Positions 10,271-22,378 of a DNA stretch of 64,000 nucleotides are shown here, in pieces (position 1 is the stretch's first letter; the number at the start of each line of letters is the position of its first letter). The notes beneath the pieces are model-generated. The model saw nothing but the letters and a program-made list of their open reading frames with translations, had not been told where the DNA came from and did no database searches. Origin of the DNA: Bacillus sp. FJAT-45037. GTDB taxonomy: Bacteria; Bacillota; Bacilli; Bacillales; Bacillaceae_D. The position numbers were made by a program, and so were the translations under genes. The stretch spans positions 2,988,267 to 3,052,266 of the forward strand of contig NZ_KZ454938.1 in the NCBI RefSeq assembly GCF_002797325.1, read 5' to 3'.

Positions 10271-10422
10271 CTTTGTTCACCTCACAGTCTTTCCTATTAT
10301 CTTCTATTATTAACATGTATCGACCCGTTACACGCTCAGCTAAAAAACAACTTCTAAAAGTTTAGAATAGCACAGCTTAAACAGAAAAGCTATGAACGAA
10401 CGCCACCCCAGTTTAGGCGATA

Positions 10423-10451
10423 GAAAAAGGATGACTCGCACTGAGCCACCC
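10423..10451 (-). terminator. Intrinsic terminator after jag
   Basis: A stem with a single bulge, followed on the minus strand by TTTTTC, lies 13 bases beyond the jag stop. It separates the rpmH-jag block from mnmE. Confidence 0.6.
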
Positions 10452-10463
10452 TCTTCTAACCAC

Positions 10464-11090
10464 TTATTTTGTCGCAATAACAATATGCCTTTGACGTCCT
10501 TGTCCTTTAGAGAACGTCTGAACGCCGCGAGCAGATTGCAAAGCCGAGTGAATGATCTTTCGTTCGTGAGCACTCATTGGTTCGAGTGACACTGGCTTTT
10601 TTGTCGCTTTCGCTTTTTCGGCTACTCGATGAGCTAGCTGAACCAGTGCTTCTCTCCGCCGTTCACGGTAATCAAGAGCATCTACTTCGATTGAGAGATA
10701 CTCTTTTGTTCCTTTTTGACGATTTACGACTACATTCGTTAAATAATCTAAGGAATCGAGTGTTTGCCCTCTTTTTCCGATGACACGACCAAGATCTTCA
10801 TCACTTTGAAGATTAAATCGAACTTTTTTGTGTTCCATGCTCTGATCAATCGTCGCAGGAACACCCATTAATTCAAGAGTCTTCTCAAGGAATGAATAAG
10901 CTTCCGAGACAGGATCAGGTATGATGTGAGCTTCTATTGTTGCAGGTCTTGATCCAAGAAAGCCAAGAAAACCTTTTTTCGCTTCTTCGATGACTCGATA
11001 CGAAAGACGTTCCTCTGTTGTTCCAAGTTCCGACAATGCACGTTTAACAGCTTCTTCAATCGTTTTACCTGATACAGTCACATGGGTCAC
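10464..11090 (-). CDS. jag: RNA-binding protein Jag / KhpB (SpoIIIJ-associated)
   Basis: A 208-residue protein with an N-terminal Jag domain (about 1-50), a KH domain ([17 protein letters not shown]) and a C-terminal R3H domain ([15 protein letters not shown]). In other Firmicutes KhpB partners with KhpA and affects RNA metabolism and cell division or elongation. It begins with a GTG that overlaps the yidC stop by 4 bases (GTGA), so the two are translationally coupled. The membrane insertase next door is the usual neighbour. Confidence 0.94.
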   Translation of the reverse strand: MTHVTVSGKTIEEAVKRALSELGTTEERLSYRVIEEAKKGFLGFLGSRPATIEAHIIPDPVSEAYSFLEKTLELMGVPATIDQSMEHKKVRFNLQSDEDLGRVIGKRGQTLDSLDYLTNVVVNRQKGTKEYLSIEVDALDYRERRREALVQLAHRVAEKAKATKKPVSLEPMSAHERKIIHSALQSARGVQTFSKGQGRQRHIVIATK

Positions 11091-11854
11091 TTTTTCTTCC
11101 CTCCTGTAGTTGCTTCAGCTGTATCTACCTTACCGACATTAGGCCCTGTGATGAAATACGTTTGAGTAATCATGAACAGGTTTCCAACTACCCAATAAAG
11201 GGTAAGAGCTGATGGGAAGAAAATCGCAAAGACAAAAATCATAACCGGCATTACATATAGAAGAATCTTCATCTGTGGATTATCTGTAACCATCATCATT
11301 TTCTGTTGAATGAATGTTGTAATACCAGCCACAATCGGTAAAACAAATGGGTCTGGTGCACCTAATTCAAACCATAAAAATGAATATTCGCTAATGATCT
11401 CTGTACGCATAATCGCATGATAAAATCCGAGTAAGATCGGCATTTGAACAAATAACGGCAAACAACCAGCTAATGGATTGACTCCACGCTCTTGGAACAT
11501 CCCCATCATTTCTTGTTGTAATTTTTGTTGAGTTTGTTGATCTTTTGCACTATATTTCTCACGAAGCTTTTGCATTTCTGGTTGAATGGCTTGCATCGCT
11601 TTTGCACTCTTTGTTTGTTTTATCATTAAAGGTAAAATTAAAATACGCAAAAGGATGGTAACGACAATAATTGCTAGCCCATAACTGTTCAATAATTCAC
11701 CGAAATAAATAATAAGCCATGAGAGAGGATATACAAAGTAAGAGTTCCAAAAACCCTCACTGTCACTTGTAATTGGTTGGTCGATGTCAAAACAGCCAGT
11801 CATGACAAAGAGCAGACCAATAATCATTGTTATAAGACCAAATTTCTTGAGCAC
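11087..11854 (-). CDS. yidC: Membrane protein insertase YidC1 / SpoIIIJ (lipoprotein)
   Basis: A 255-residue Oxa1-family insertase that helps proteins enter the membrane with or without SecYEG; in B. subtilis SpoIIIJ is also needed for sigma-G activity during sporulation. The signal peptide ends in a lipobox (VMTGC, Cys 21). The conserved arginine lies in [11 protein letters not shown]. The [16 protein letters not shown] helix and the C-terminal helices are typical. It starts with GTG after AAGGAGGAG. It sits between rnpA and jag as expected. Confidence 0.95.
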   Translation of the reverse strand: MLKKFGLITMIIGLLFVMTGCFDIDQPITSDSEGFWNSYFVYPLSWLIIYFGELLNSYGLAIIVVTILLRILILPLMIKQTKSAKAMQAIQPEMQKLREKYSAKDQQTQQKLQQEMMGMFQERGVNPLAGCLPLFVQMPILLGFYHAIMRTEIISEYSFLWFELGAPDPFVLPIVAGITTFIQQKMMMVTDNPQMKILLYVMPVMIFVFAIFFPSALTLYWVVGNLFMITQTYFITGPNVGKVDTAEATTGGKKK

Positions 11855-11947
11855 AAGCTCTCCTCCTTGTCCATCTACATACTATTTATATGAACACACT
11901 AAACTAGTCAGAACTTTTATAATGACCTTGCTTAGTAAAAGATCTGA

Positions 11948-12310
11948 CTAAGAACGTGGCATATGATTCTTCTTTTTTAGAAAACGCGATTTTTTAAGGA
12001 CGTGTTTAAGACTTGACTCCACTTCGTGAAAATCCATTTCAGCCACCGGATGTCTCGCAATCACAACAAAATCATAATTTATTGGTAGATCCTCTTGATA
12101 AGTTTGGAATACTGTTCGCACATAACGTTTAATTCGATTACGCGTGACAGCATTCCCCACTTTCTTACTCACAGACAAACCAATTCGAAAATTAACTTGT
12201 CCTTCTTTTTTCAAGGAATACAGCACAAATTGCCGATTGGCAACGGACTGCCCTTTGTTAAATACGGACGAAAACTCTTCGTTCTTCTTTATCCGCTGCT
12301 CTTTTTTCAT
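11948..12310 (-). CDS. rnpA: Ribonuclease P protein component
   Basis: A 120-residue basic protein that assists the catalytic RNA in tRNA 5'-end maturation. The RNR motif region [16 protein letters not shown] is intact. I chose the ATG at 12310 ([17 protein letters not shown]), which has GAGGTG upstream and matches the family. An in-frame extension to 12406 would run through the terminator-like hairpin between rpmH and rnpA and is not credible. rpmH lies 104 bases upstream, so transcription probably reaches rnpA by partial read-through. Confidence 0.95.
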   Translation of the reverse strand: MKKEQRIKKNEEFSSVFNKGQSVANRQFVLYSLKKEGQVNFRIGLSVSKKVGNAVTRNRIKRYVRTVFQTYQEDLPINYDFVVIARHPVAEMDFHEVESSLKHVLKKSRFLKKKNHMPRS

Positions 12311-12387
12311 GTACGTACACCTCAAACATCTCAAAAGATTATCTGGATTTAAATCGTCTCTTACCTCTAGTTTACCCACTAAGAAGT

Positions 12388-12413
12388 AGAAAAAGACCAC
12401 TGACATTCAGTGG
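12388..12413 (-). terminator. Intrinsic terminator or attenuator between rpmH and rnpA
   Basis: A perfect 7-bp stem with a 3-base loop (CCACTGA at 12397-12403, TCAGTGG at 12407-12413) is followed by TCTTTTTC on the minus strand. It lies 2 bases after the rpmH stop and would cut rnpA expression relative to rpmH. Confidence 0.7.
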
Positions 12414-12414
12414 C

Positions 12415-12552
12415 CTATGCAGATAATACTTTTCTTCCTTTACGACGACGACGAGCTAACACATTACGGCCGTTACTAGTACTCATACGCTTACGGAAGC
12501 CATGTACCTTTTTACGCTTACGATTATTCGGTTGGAAAGTTGGTTTTGCCAT
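12415..12552 (-). CDS. rpmH: Large ribosomal subunit protein bL34
   Basis: A 45-residue, very basic protein starting [15 protein letters not shown] with the conserved [10 protein letters not shown] and [16 protein letters not shown] segments, so identification is certain. It is the first gene leftward of oriC, as in nearly all Firmicutes. AGGGAGGTGT lies upstream of the ATG. The promoter is at 12600-12629. The gene is followed directly by a terminator-like hairpin. Confidence 0.97.
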   Translation of the reverse strand: MAKPTFQPNNRKRKKVHGFRKRMSTSNGRNVLARRRRKGRKVLSA

Positions 12553-12599
12553 TTATTACACCTCCCTGAGGATTCTCTACTTAAAAGACATTCTTGTAA

Positions 12600-12629
12600 A
12601 GTATAAGAAACATCGGGTGCAGTTGTCAA
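12600..12629 (-). promoter_or_regulatory. Sigma-A promoter of rpmH
   Basis: On the minus strand TTGACA (12624-12629) and TATACT (12600-12605) are 18 bases apart, about 50 bases upstream of rpmH. Confidence 0.8.
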
Positions 12630-12728
12630 GGTCCGTTTTAAAAAACCTAAATCGTTGTTTAATTTTCCTTACTCGATCCGTACTTTAAAAATGTTTAACA
12701 GCTCATCAAAATCTCTCTAACTACCTTC

Positions 12729-13078
12729 TGTGGATAACTACCATTCGACACAATCCACTCTATCCTCAGCTTTATCGACAGCTTACGCACATATCTTGTG
12801 TTGTGGACAACTTTTAAACACAACATCCTGTGGTATGTGGATAAACCTAATAAAGCGTTGCGGTTACCTCTGTTTTTTGCTATGATAATTATGTTTTCAC
12901 TCGTGGACAGGTTCATTCACTCTTCGGTTTGTCCACAACCTGTGGGTAAACTTGTGGACAGCTTTCATTCTTTGTTATCTAAGTTTTCCACAGTGAGGGG
13001 CAAACTGTTCAAAAGTTGTTTTTCTACTATATTATATCGTCCTCCACAAAAGGGAGGACTAATGGATATTTATTCACA
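12729..13078. other. oriC: Origin of replication, upstream DnaA-box cluster (oriC part 1)
   Basis: Many matches to the DnaA box TTATCCACA lie between rpmH and dnaA. Perfect boxes on the minus strand are at 12729-12737 and 12836-12844. One- or two-mismatch boxes are at 12772-12780, 12802-12810, 12929-12937, 12941-12949, 12953-12961, 12984-12992 and 13070-13078. Box density and position match the incA/incB clusters of B. subtilis. They should also autoregulate dnaA. The dnaA promoter is probably near 13000-13040, where a TATATT-like sequence is present, but I cannot define it with confidence. Confidence 0.93.
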
Positions 13079-13173
13079 TGTATTCTAGCGTTGTACAAAG
13101 GTTTTACAGCGGCTTTTTCTGATGAGTGAGAAAGCACTTAAATAAACTCGGTTAGAAAAGGAGGGATTCTCAG

Positions 13174-14526
13174 TTGGAGAACATACACGATTTATGGGAC
13201 CAAGCGTTAGCTGAAATGGAGAAGAAAGTAAGTAAACCTAGCTATGAGACGTGGCTCAAATCAACAAAAGCAAATGACATTCAAAATGATGTAATTACGG
13301 TTACAGCTCCGAATGAGTTTGCTCGTGATTGGCTAGAAGAACATTACGCAGGACTTACATCCGATACCATTGAGCAGTTAACTGGTGCACGACTTGTTCC
13401 GAAGTTTGTCATCCCTCAAAATGAATTTGAGGATGATTTTTTAGTTGAAGCACCTAAAAAGAAAAAAGTTGTAACTGAAAACAATAATAGTACAAACGGT
13501 ACAAAAACAATGCTTAATGACAAGTACACATTTGATACATTTGTTATTGGGTCCGGAAACCGCTTTGCACATGCAGCATCTCTCGCTGTAGCTGAAGCGC
13601 CTGCCAAAGCGTACAATCCTTTATTTATTTATGGAGGCGTAGGACTTGGAAAAACCCATTTAATGCACGCGATTGGTCACTATGTTATGGACCACAACCC
13701 AAATGCAAAAGTAGTTTATCTTTCCTCTGAAAAGTTCACAAATGAATTCATTAATTCGATTCGTGACAATAGAGCTGTTAACTTTCGCAATAAGTACCGT
13801 AATGTTGACGTTCTTCTTATTGATGATATTCAGTTTTTAGCAGGAAAAGAACAAACTCAAGAGGAATTTTTCCACACGTTTAATGCGTTACATGAGGAAT
13901 CCAAACAGATCGTCATCTCTAGTGATCGACCACCAAAAGAAATTCCGACATTAGAAGATCGTCTACGTTCTCGCTTTGAATGGGGATTAATAACTGACAT
14001 TACTCCTCCTGACTTAGAAACGCGAATAGCCATATTAAGAAAGAAAGCCAAAGCAGAAAATCTTGATATTCCAAATGAGGTTATGCTTTATATCGCAAAC
14101 CAAATTGATACAAATATTCGCGAGTTAGAAGGTGCACTAATTAGGGTCGTTGCTTACTCATCACTCATTAACCAGGATATGAATGCTGATTTAGCAGCAG
14201 AAGCTCTAAAAGATATTATTCCAAACTCAAAACCTAAAATTTTAACCATCACCGACATTCAAAAAATAGTAGGTGAACATTATCACGTGAAGCTAGAAGA
14301 CTTTAAAGCAAAAAAACGTACAAAGTCTGTTGCTTACCCGCGTCAAATCGCTATGTATTTGTCACGTGAAATGACCGATGCCTCACTCCCTAAGATCGGT
14401 AGTGAATTTGGTGGTCGCGACCATACGACAGTCATTCATGCACATGAGAAAATTTCGAGAATGCTTGCAACCGATCAAGAACTCCAACAACAAGTCCAAG
14501 AAATTATGGAGCAACTTCGCTCTTAA
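13174..14526 (+). CDS. dnaA: Chromosomal replication initiator DnaA
   Basis: A 450-residue AAA+ initiator that binds DnaA boxes at oriC and opens the origin. Domain I is at about 1-80, followed by a short Asn/Ser/Lys-rich linker. The ATPase domain has Walker A GGVGLGKT (154-161) and Walker [10 protein letters not shown]. Domain IV carries the DNA-binding signature [15 protein letters not shown]. The start is a TTG at 13174 with GGAGG 9 bases upstream; [10 protein letters not shown] aligns with the B. subtilis N-terminus, so TTG is the true start. A weak start codon on an initiator gene would limit DnaA synthesis. Confidence 0.98.
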   Translation: MENIHDLWDQALAEMEKKVSKPSYETWLKSTKANDIQNDVITVTAPNEFARDWLEEHYAGLTSDTIEQLTGARLVPKFVIPQNEFEDDFLVEAPKKKKVVTENNNSTNGTKTMLNDKYTFDTFVIGSGNRFAHAASLAVAEAPAKAYNPLFIYGGVGLGKTHLMHAIGHYVMDHNPNAKVVYLSSEKFTNEFINSIRDNRAVNFRNKYRNVDVLLIDDIQFLAGKEQTQEEFFHTFNALHEESKQIVISSDRPPKEIPTLEDRLRSRFEWGLITDITPPDLETRIAILRKKAKAENLDIPNEVMLYIANQIDTNIRELEGALIRVVAYSSLINQDMNADLAAEALKDIIPNSKPKILTITDIQKIVGEHYHVKLEDFKAKKRTKSVAYPRQIAMYLSREMTDASLPKIGSEFGGRDHTTVIHAHEKISRMLATDQELQQQVQEIMEQLRS

Positions 14527-14548
14527 ACCAGGTAACTGTTGTGTAAAT

Positions 14549-14691
14549 TGTGAATAACATGCGCAAGCCTATCAACACTTCATCCACATGTTGATAGGCT
14601 CATTCTTTCAGCTTTTTAAGATAGTTATCCACAAATCCACAGCCCCTAGTACTATTACTACGATATATTCTTAAATATAATTAATTATTAA
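14549..14691. other. oriC: Origin of replication, downstream DnaA boxes and unwinding region (oriC part 2)
   Basis: The dnaA-dnaN interval has DnaA-box-like sites at 14549-14557 (minus) and 14580-14588, a perfect TTATCCACA at 14625-14633 and an overlapping weaker box at 14633-14641. Next come a short GC-rich patch (14642-14646), a run of TAC/TAG/GAT-like triplets (14647-14664) resembling the B. subtilis DnaA-trio element, and an AT-only stretch (14665-14691). This is the layout of the B. subtilis basal unwinding system. Confidence 0.9.
14566..14600. terminator. 12-bp perfect hairpin after dnaA with a DnaA-box-like loop
   Basis: Arms 14566-14577 and 14589-14600 are perfectly complementary. 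The 11-base loop contains TCATCCACA, one mismatch from a DnaA box. The downstream tail (TCATTCTTTC) is only weakly U-rich, so termination of dnaA transcripts is plausible rather than certain. Confidence 0.55.
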
Positions 14692-14706
14692 AGGAGTCTT
14701 TTAACG

Positions 14707-15849
14707 ATGCATTTTACTATTCAACGTGACCGCTTTGTTCATGATGTTCAACATGCAACGAAAGCTATTTCTTCCCGTACAACTATTCCAATTTTGACTG
14801 GAATTAAAATTGTTGCTGGTAATGAAGGTGTTACTCTTACTGGTAGTGACTCTGATATTTCAATTGAAATATTCATTCCTAAAGAAGACAGCGACAATGA
14901 AATAGTGACGATTGAAGAACAAGGCAGCATCGTTCTTTCTGCTCGATTCTTTGCAGAGATTGTTAAGAAATTACCAGGTGAAACCATTGAAGTCATTGTT
15001 CAAGACCAATTTGCGACAACTATTCGTTCAGGATCTTCTGTCTTTAATTTAAATGGTTTAGATCCAGAAGAGTATCCGCGTCTCCCGCAATTAGAAGAAG
15101 AACGTCTTTTCCGTTTGCCGCAAGACATGCTTAAAAATATGATTCGCCAAACGGTCTTTGCGGTGTCCACTCAGGAAACACGTCCGGTGTTGACAGGTGT
15201 AAACCTAGAGATCGAAGGAGATGAGTTAGTCTGTACTGCTACAGATAGTCATCGTTTAGCAATGCGTAAAGCAACAATTGAACGTAACGACGACAAACTT
15301 TCGTTTTCAAATGTTGTTATTCCTGGAAAATCATTAAATGAGCTAAATAAAATTCTTGATGACACCAATGAACTAATCGATGTCGTTGTCACCGAGAATC
15401 AAATTTTATTTAAATTAAAAAACCTATTATTCTTTTCTCGTTTACTTGAAGGTAAATATCCAGTAACCAAAAACATGATTCCTACTCAATCCAAAACGTC
15501 ATTTACATTAAAGGCCAAGCCCTTCCTGCAAACATTAGAAAGAGCATTGCTTCTTTCGCGTGAAGGGAAGAATAATGTCATTAATCTTAAAACGCTTGAA
15601 GAAGGGTTGATTGAAATTACGTCTATTCAACCTGAAGTAGGAAAAGTGACCGAAAGTATTCAAAGCGAAGAGATGCAAGGGGAGAATATGCGTATTTCGT
15701 TTAATGGGAAAAATATTATTGATGCGCTAAAAGTTGCAGACAGTGATGAAATTAACATTGTCTTTACCGGGGCAATGAGCCCATTTCTCATTCGTCCTAC
15801 TGACCATGACCATTATCTACACTTATTCTCACCGGTTCGCACATACTAG
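14707..15849 (+). CDS. dnaN: DNA polymerase III beta subunit (sliding clamp)
   Basis: A 380-residue ring-forming processivity clamp with three repeated clamp domains. The start MHFTIQRDRFVHDVQHATKA is typical, as is the conserved ATDSHRLAMR segment in the middle domain. AAAGGAG precedes the ATG. It follows dnaA with the downstream half of oriC between them. Length agrees with B. subtilis DnaN (378 residues). Confidence 0.98.
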   Translation: MHFTIQRDRFVHDVQHATKAISSRTTIPILTGIKIVAGNEGVTLTGSDSDISIEIFIPKEDSDNEIVTIEEQGSIVLSARFFAEIVKKLPGETIEVIVQDQFATTIRSGSSVFNLNGLDPEEYPRLPQLEEERLFRLPQDMLKNMIRQTVFAVSTQETRPVLTGVNLEIEGDELVCTATDSHRLAMRKATIERNDDKLSFSNVVIPGKSLNELNKILDDTNELIDVVVTENQILFKLKNLLFFSRLLEGKYPVTKNMIPTQSKTSFTLKAKPFLQTLERALLLSREGKNNVINLKTLEEGLIEITSIQPEVGKVTESIQSEEMQGENMRISFNGKNIIDALKVADSDEINIVFTGAMSPFLIRPTDHDHYLHLFSPVRTY

Positions 15850-15880
15850 GCAGTCGATCAATTTGTTTATGAACTAGGTC

Positions 15881-15909
15881 TTGGCTATCTGGCTTGTCTC
15901 TAGTACAAT
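15881..15909 (+). promoter_or_regulatory. Candidate sigma-A promoter for rlbA-recF-remB
   Basis: TTGGCT (15881-15886) and TACAAT (15904-15909) are 17 bases apart. A leader of about 115 bases follows, holding an imperfect inverted repeat near 15940-15990, before the rlbA start at 16031. Confidence 0.6.
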
Positions 15910-16030
15910 AGAGAAAAGACTAATCGAATGACGGAAACCAAAGAAGGCAGCATTTCACCATTGATTTGCTGTCTTAACTTTGATGGATAAACATTTGCTC
16001 CTATTGAGCGAGAAAGAGTGAGGATCCAAA

Positions 16031-16246
16031 ATGGAAAGACTATCAATTACAACCGAGTATATAACGTTAGGTCAGCTGTTAAAGGAAGTTGGAGCGATTG
16101 ATACAGGCGGAATGGCTAAGTGGTACTTAAGTGAACACATCGTCTACGTAAATGATGAGTTAGAGAATCGTCGTGGTAAAAAGCTTTATGTGGGGGATCG
16201 GGTGAAGTTAGCCCATGAAACATTGATTGAAATTGTCCAAGCATAA
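16031..16246 (+). CDS. rlbA: S4-domain RNA-binding protein RlbA (YaaA)
   Basis: A 71-residue protein made almost entirely of one S4 RNA-binding domain ([20 protein letters not shown], then [17 protein letters not shown]). It always sits between dnaN and recF in Bacilli and has been linked to ribosome assembly in B. subtilis. It is 11 bases upstream of recF and surely co-transcribed with it. Confidence 0.92.
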   Translation: MERLSITTEYITLGQLLKEVGAIDTGGMAKWYLSEHIVYVNDELENRRGKKLYVGDRVKLAHETLIEIVQA

Positions 16247-16257
16247 GGGGAAGAACC

Positions 16258-17373
16258 ATGTATATTAAGTCACTACACATTCGCCAATTTCGCAATTACG
16301 ATAAAGTAGACCTTATCTTTGATGAAAAGATGAACGTCTTTATCGGTGAAAATGCGCAAGGCAAAACAAATGCTATTGAGGCCATTTATGTGTTGGCTCT
16401 TGCAAAATCCCATCGGACATCCAAAGACAAGGAACTAATTGGTTGGGATGAGGAGTTTGCTAGGCTTCATGGCCAAGTTTTAAGAACGTCTGGTTCTGTT
16501 GAGTTGGATGTAGTTATTTCAACCAAAGGAAAAAAGGTAAAACTAAATGGCTTAGAGCAACGCAAACTTAGTGAATATGTCGGAGCAGTGAATGTCGTCA
16601 TGTTTGCCCCAGAGGATTTAAATCTAGTCAAAGGTAGTCCACAATTGCGTAGAAGGTTTATTGATATGGAGCTAGGCCAGATTAGTCCAATCTATTTGCA
16701 CCATTTAGGCCTACATAATAAAGTTTTGCAACAACGTAATTTTTTATTGAAAGATCTACAAATAGGCAAAGGTTCAAAAGAGATGCTAGATATTTTGACG
16801 GAGCAATTAGTGGAACTAGCCGTACAAATTACCAAACGGCGTTTTGTCTTTTTAGGTCAACTGCAAAAATGGGCCGAAGGGATCCATCGTGATATCAGTC
16901 GTGGCAAAGAACAATTAAAAATCCAATACAAACCTTCTGTTGATGTATTAGAAGAGATGGACTTGCCGAAAATGAAGGAAGTATTCTTCAATACGTACGA
17001 ATCGAAAAAACAACGCGAGATTGCCCGCGGGGTAACATTATTTGGACCACAACGAGATGATCTTCTCTTTTTCGTGAACGACCGCGACGTACAAACATAC
17101 GGTTCTCAAGGTCAACAACGAACAACAGCATTAGCAGTTAAGTTAGCTGAAATAGAATTGATTCATGCTGAGATTGGGGAATACCCAATTTTATTACTAG
17201 ATGATGTTCTATCTGAGTTAGATGATTATAGACAGTCTCACTTACTCCACACAATCCAGCAGCGTGTTCAAACCTTTGTAACGACAACATCTATTAGTGG
17301 AGTCAACCATGAAGCGTTAAACGGGGCAGCGATTTTTCAAGTGGACCAAGGTACGATCACTAATGATGTATAA
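16258..17373 (+). CDS. recF: DNA replication and repair protein RecF
   Basis: A 371-residue SMC-like ABC ATPase that helps load RecA onto gapped DNA with RecO and RecR. Walker A is GENAQGKT (30-37), the signature region is [17 protein letters not shown] and Walker B is [12 protein letters not shown]. Starts [14 protein letters not shown]. Its partner recR is in the same window at 45.8 kb. Spacing to remB is 11 bases. Confidence 0.97.
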   Translation: MYIKSLHIRQFRNYDKVDLIFDEKMNVFIGENAQGKTNAIEAIYVLALAKSHRTSKDKELIGWDEEFARLHGQVLRTSGSVELDVVISTKGKKVKLNGLEQRKLSEYVGAVNVVMFAPEDLNLVKGSPQLRRRFIDMELGQISPIYLHHLGLHNKVLQQRNFLLKDLQIGKGSKEMLDILTEQLVELAVQITKRRFVFLGQLQKWAEGIHRDISRGKEQLKIQYKPSVDVLEEMDLPKMKEVFFNTYESKKQREIARGVTLFGPQRDDLLFFVNDRDVQTYGSQGQQRTTALAVKLAEIELIHAEIGEYPILLLDDVLSELDDYRQSHLLHTIQQRVQTFVTTTSISGVNHEALNGAAIFQVDQGTITNDV

Positions 17374-17384
17374 GGCGGTGGGAT

Positions 17385-17657
17385 ATGTTTATTCATTTAG
17401 GCGGAGATATCATCATCCGCTCGAAAGAAATTATTGCTATTCTTGATCGTGATGTAGAGGATATGTCGATGGTAACAAAGACATATCTAGAAAAAGAAAA
17501 TGAGCTTAAAAGATGCACCGTGATATCTGAGGATTATATTAAGTCGATTGTTATAACCGATGAAGCGATATATTTCTCACCTGTATCCTCATTAACGCTT
17601 AATAAACGTGCTCAAGCTGTTTCTGAAATCGATCTAGTCACAGTGAATGAGGGTTAA
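17385..17657 (+). CDS. remB: Extracellular matrix regulator RemB (YaaB)
   Basis: A 90-residue DUF370-family protein starting MFIHLGGDIIIRSKEIIAIL. In B. subtilis RemB is the paralogue of RemA, which activates biofilm matrix operons. Position between recF and gyrB is conserved. The GGTGGG ribosome site is close to the ATG. No further motif is visible. Confidence 0.9.
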   Translation: MFIHLGGDIIIRSKEIIAILDRDVEDMSMVTKTYLEKENELKRCTVISEDYIKSIVITDEAIYFSPVSSLTLNKRAQAVSEIDLVTVNEG

Positions 17658-17735
17658 ACGACATAAGCAACTGTAAATATATATAGATTATTCGTGAGGC
17701 AAGCGTGGAGAACTTTAAGAATGAAGGTGAAATAA

Positions 17736-19661
<1,926 letters not shown>

Positions 19662-19687
19662 GCGGGTAGATGGAGGTTTATAAATAG

Positions 19688-22234
19688 ATGGCTGAACAAT
19701 TCCAATCAAAAGTAAAAGAAATAAATATTAGCCAAGAAATGAAAACATCGTTTATGGATTACGCAATGAGTGTCATCGTCAGTCGTGCATTACCAGACGC
19801 ACGAGATGGGTTAAAGCCAGTTCATCGTCGTATCTTATTTGCAATGAACGAGCTTGGAATGACTTCTGAAAAAGCCTACAAAAAATCAGCACGTATCGTT
19901 GGTGAAGTTATTGGTAAGTACCACCCTCATGGTGACTCTGCTGTGTATGAAACAATGGTAAGGATGGCTCAAGATTTTAGCTATCGCTATATGCTGATTG
20001 ATGGACATGGTAACTTTGGTTCGGTTGACGGAGATTCAGCTGCTGCCATGCGTTATACAGAAGCGCGAATGTCTAAGGTTTCAATGGAACTGATTAGAGA
20101 CATCAATAAAGATACAATTGATTACCAAGATAACTATGACGGATCCGAACGTGAACCGGTCGTTCTTCCGGCTAGATTTCCTAACTTACTTATAAACGGT
20201 GCTTCTGGTATTGCTGTAGGAATGGCGACCAACATCCCACCTCACCAACTTGGTGAAGTGATTGATGGTGTTTTAGCCTTATCTGAGAATCCTGACATCA
20301 GTATCCCTGAATTAATGGAATATATACCAGGACCAGATTTCCCTACAGGTGCAGAAATTTTAGGACGTTCAGGTATTCGTAAAGCGTATCAAACGGGGCG
20401 TGGTTCTATTACATTACGTGCTCAAACCGAGATTGAAGATTATAAAGGGAAGCAACGTATTCTTGTATCTCAACTTCCTTATCAAGTAAACAAAGCAAAG
20501 CTCATTGAAAAGATTGCGGAGCTCGTACGTGATAAGAAGATTGACGGAATTACAGACTTACGTGATGAATCTGATCGTAACGGTATGCGTATTGTTATTG
20601 AGTTAAGACGTGACGCTAATGCGAATGTTTTATTAAATAATCTATATAAGCAAACAGCACTTCAAACGAGCTTTGGTATCAACTTACTAGCATTAGTAGA
20701 TGGACAACCTAAAGTTCTAACACTAAAAGAATGTTTAGAGCATTACTTAAGTCATCAAGTCGTTGTTATCCGTCGTCGTACGGCTTTTGAATTACGGAAA
20801 GCAGAAGCTCGTGCTCATATTCTTGAAGGGTTACGCATTGCACTCGATCATCTTGATGAGGTCATCAAATTAATTCGCAGTTCACAAACGACTGAAATAG
20901 CTCGTAATGGATTAATGGAGCAGTTTGAACTGAGCTACGAACAATCTCAAGCAATACTTGATATGCGTTTGCAACGTTTAACAGGTTTAGAGCGTGATAA
21001 GATCGAAAATGAGTACGAGGATTTGGTGGCTCGTATTGCTGAGTTAAAGTCAATTCTTGCAAATGACGAGAGAGTTCTCGAAATCATCCGCACAGAACTT
21101 GCTGAAGTGAAAGAGAAATTTAATGATGAGCGTCGTACAATCCTCTCTATGAGTGAAGATCATCTTGAAGATGAGGATCTGATTCCACGTCAAAACGTTG
21201 TAATTACGTTAACGCATCATGGTTACATTAAACGAATGCCAATTTCGACCTATCGTAGTCAACGACGCGGAGGAAAAGGGATCCAAGGAATGGGTACGAA
21301 TGATGATGATTTCATGCAACATCTATTTACAACAAATTCTCATCATACGATTCTTTTCTTCACGAACAAAGGAAAAGTATATCGCTTAAAAGGGTATGAA
21401 ATTCCTGAGTTAGGACGAACGGCAAAAGGAATACCAATTATTAACTTATTGCAAATTGAACAAGATGAGACAATTAGTACCGTTATTCCAATCGAAGAAT
21501 TTAATGATGACGAATATTTATTCTTCTTAACAAAACACGGAATTGCTAAACGTACACAGCTATCTTCATTTGCTAACATTCGTCGTGGTGGTCTTTTCGC
21601 GATTACGTTACGCGGTGAGGATGAACTACATGGGGTACGTTTAACTGACGGAGACCGTGAAATGATTATTGGTACGAAAGATGGAATGTCTATTCGTTTC
21701 CATGAAACAGACGTACGTCTTATGGGTCGTACAGCTGGCGGAGTAAAAGGGATCTCGTTATCTGGCGATGATCATGTCGTAGGTATGGATATTCTAGAAG
21801 ATAATCATCAAGTTTTAATTGTTACTGAGAACGGGTATGGTAAGAGAACACCTATTGAAGAATATCGTGTGCAAAACCGTGGAGGTAAAGGAATTAAAAC
21901 ATGTAATATCACAGAGAAGAATGGTCCGCTTGTCTCTTTAAAAATTGTATCTGATGATCATGACATTATGATTATCACAGCAAGTGGAATTATTATTCGT
22001 ATGCACGTTGAGGGAATTTCAACGACCGGACGTAATACACAAGGAGTTACTTTAATCCGCGTAAAAGAAGGAGAAGAAGTAGCAACTGTAGCCCGTGTTG
22101 ATATTGAAGATGAAGAACTAGATGACCATGAAGAACTAGACCATGAAGCTTTAGACACTGAGGAAGTAGTTCAAGACGAAGACATTGAACAAGAAAACCC
22201 TCAAGAAGATGATGAGCCTGAGGAGACTGAATAA
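19688..22234 (+). CDS. gyrA: DNA gyrase subunit A
   Basis: An 848-residue DNA-cleaving subunit. The catalytic tyrosine is in [13 protein letters not shown]. The quinolone-resistance region reads [17 protein letters not shown], the usual susceptible-type sequence with Ser. The GyrA box QRRGGKG lies at the start of the C-terminal beta-pinwheel. The last 50 or so residues are an unusually acidic Glu/Asp tail ([18 protein letters not shown] and more), longer than I recall in B. subtilis. Such tails tune DNA wrapping. A terminator follows at 22241. Confidence 0.98.
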   Translation: MAEQFQSKVKEINISQEMKTSFMDYAMSVIVSRALPDARDGLKPVHRRILFAMNELGMTSEKAYKKSARIVGEVIGKYHPHGDSAVYETMVRMAQDFSYRYMLIDGHGNFGSVDGDSAAAMRYTEARMSKVSMELIRDINKDTIDYQDNYDGSEREPVVLPARFPNLLINGASGIAVGMATNIPPHQLGEVIDGVLALSENPDISIPELMEYIPGPDFPTGAEILGRSGIRKAYQTGRGSITLRAQTEIEDYKGKQRILVSQLPYQVNKAKLIEKIAELVRDKKIDGITDLRDESDRNGMRIVIELRRDANANVLLNNLYKQTALQTSFGINLLALVDGQPKVLTLKECLEHYLSHQVVVIRRRTAFELRKAEARAHILEGLRIALDHLDEVIKLIRSSQTTEIARNGLMEQFELSYEQSQAILDMRLQRLTGLERDKIENEYEDLVARIAELKSILANDERVLEIIRTELAEVKEKFNDERRTILSMSEDHLEDEDLIPRQNVVITLTHHGYIKRMPISTYRSQRRGGKGIQGMGTNDDDFMQHLFTTNSHHTILFFTNKGKVYRLKGYEIPELGRTAKGIPIINLLQIEQDETISTVIPIEEFNDDEYLFFLTKHGIAKRTQLSSFANIRRGGLFAITLRGEDELHGVRLTDGDREMIIGTKDGMSIRFHETDVRLMGRTAGGVKGISLSGDDHVVGMDILEDNHQVLIVTENGYGKRTPIEEYRVQNRGGKGIKTCNITEKNGPLVSLKIVSDDHDIMIITASGIIIRMHVEGISTTGRNTQGVTLIRVKEGEEVATVARVDIEDEELDDHEELDHEALDTEEVVQDEDIEQENPQEDDEPEETE

Positions 22235-22240
22235 CTAGCA

Positions 22241-22276
22241 AAAGAGAGAAGAGTCATTCTTCTCTCTTTTTTATTT
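22241..22276 (+). terminator. Intrinsic terminator after gyrA
   Basis: A 12-bp stem (22241-22252 with 22258-22269) is followed by a T-rich tract immediately after gyrA. Confidence 0.9.
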
Positions 22277-22378
22277 TTCCCGACTTTTAAAACAACCATT
22301 CCAATTGATTCTAATTATTGTATAATACAAGGTAAAAAGAATTAGTTCTAAAGATGCTGTTTTGGTGGGGGGATATTT

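Noticed and set aside
12311-12406. 32-residue N-terminal extension of RnpA
   Set aside because: It covers the hairpin after rpmH and has no family counterpart; MKKEQR at 12310 has its own ribosome site.
14350-14372. CACGTGAAAT in dnaA as a further parS
   Set aside because: Only the central CACGTG matches; flanking bases differ at several positions from TGTTTCACGTGAAACA.
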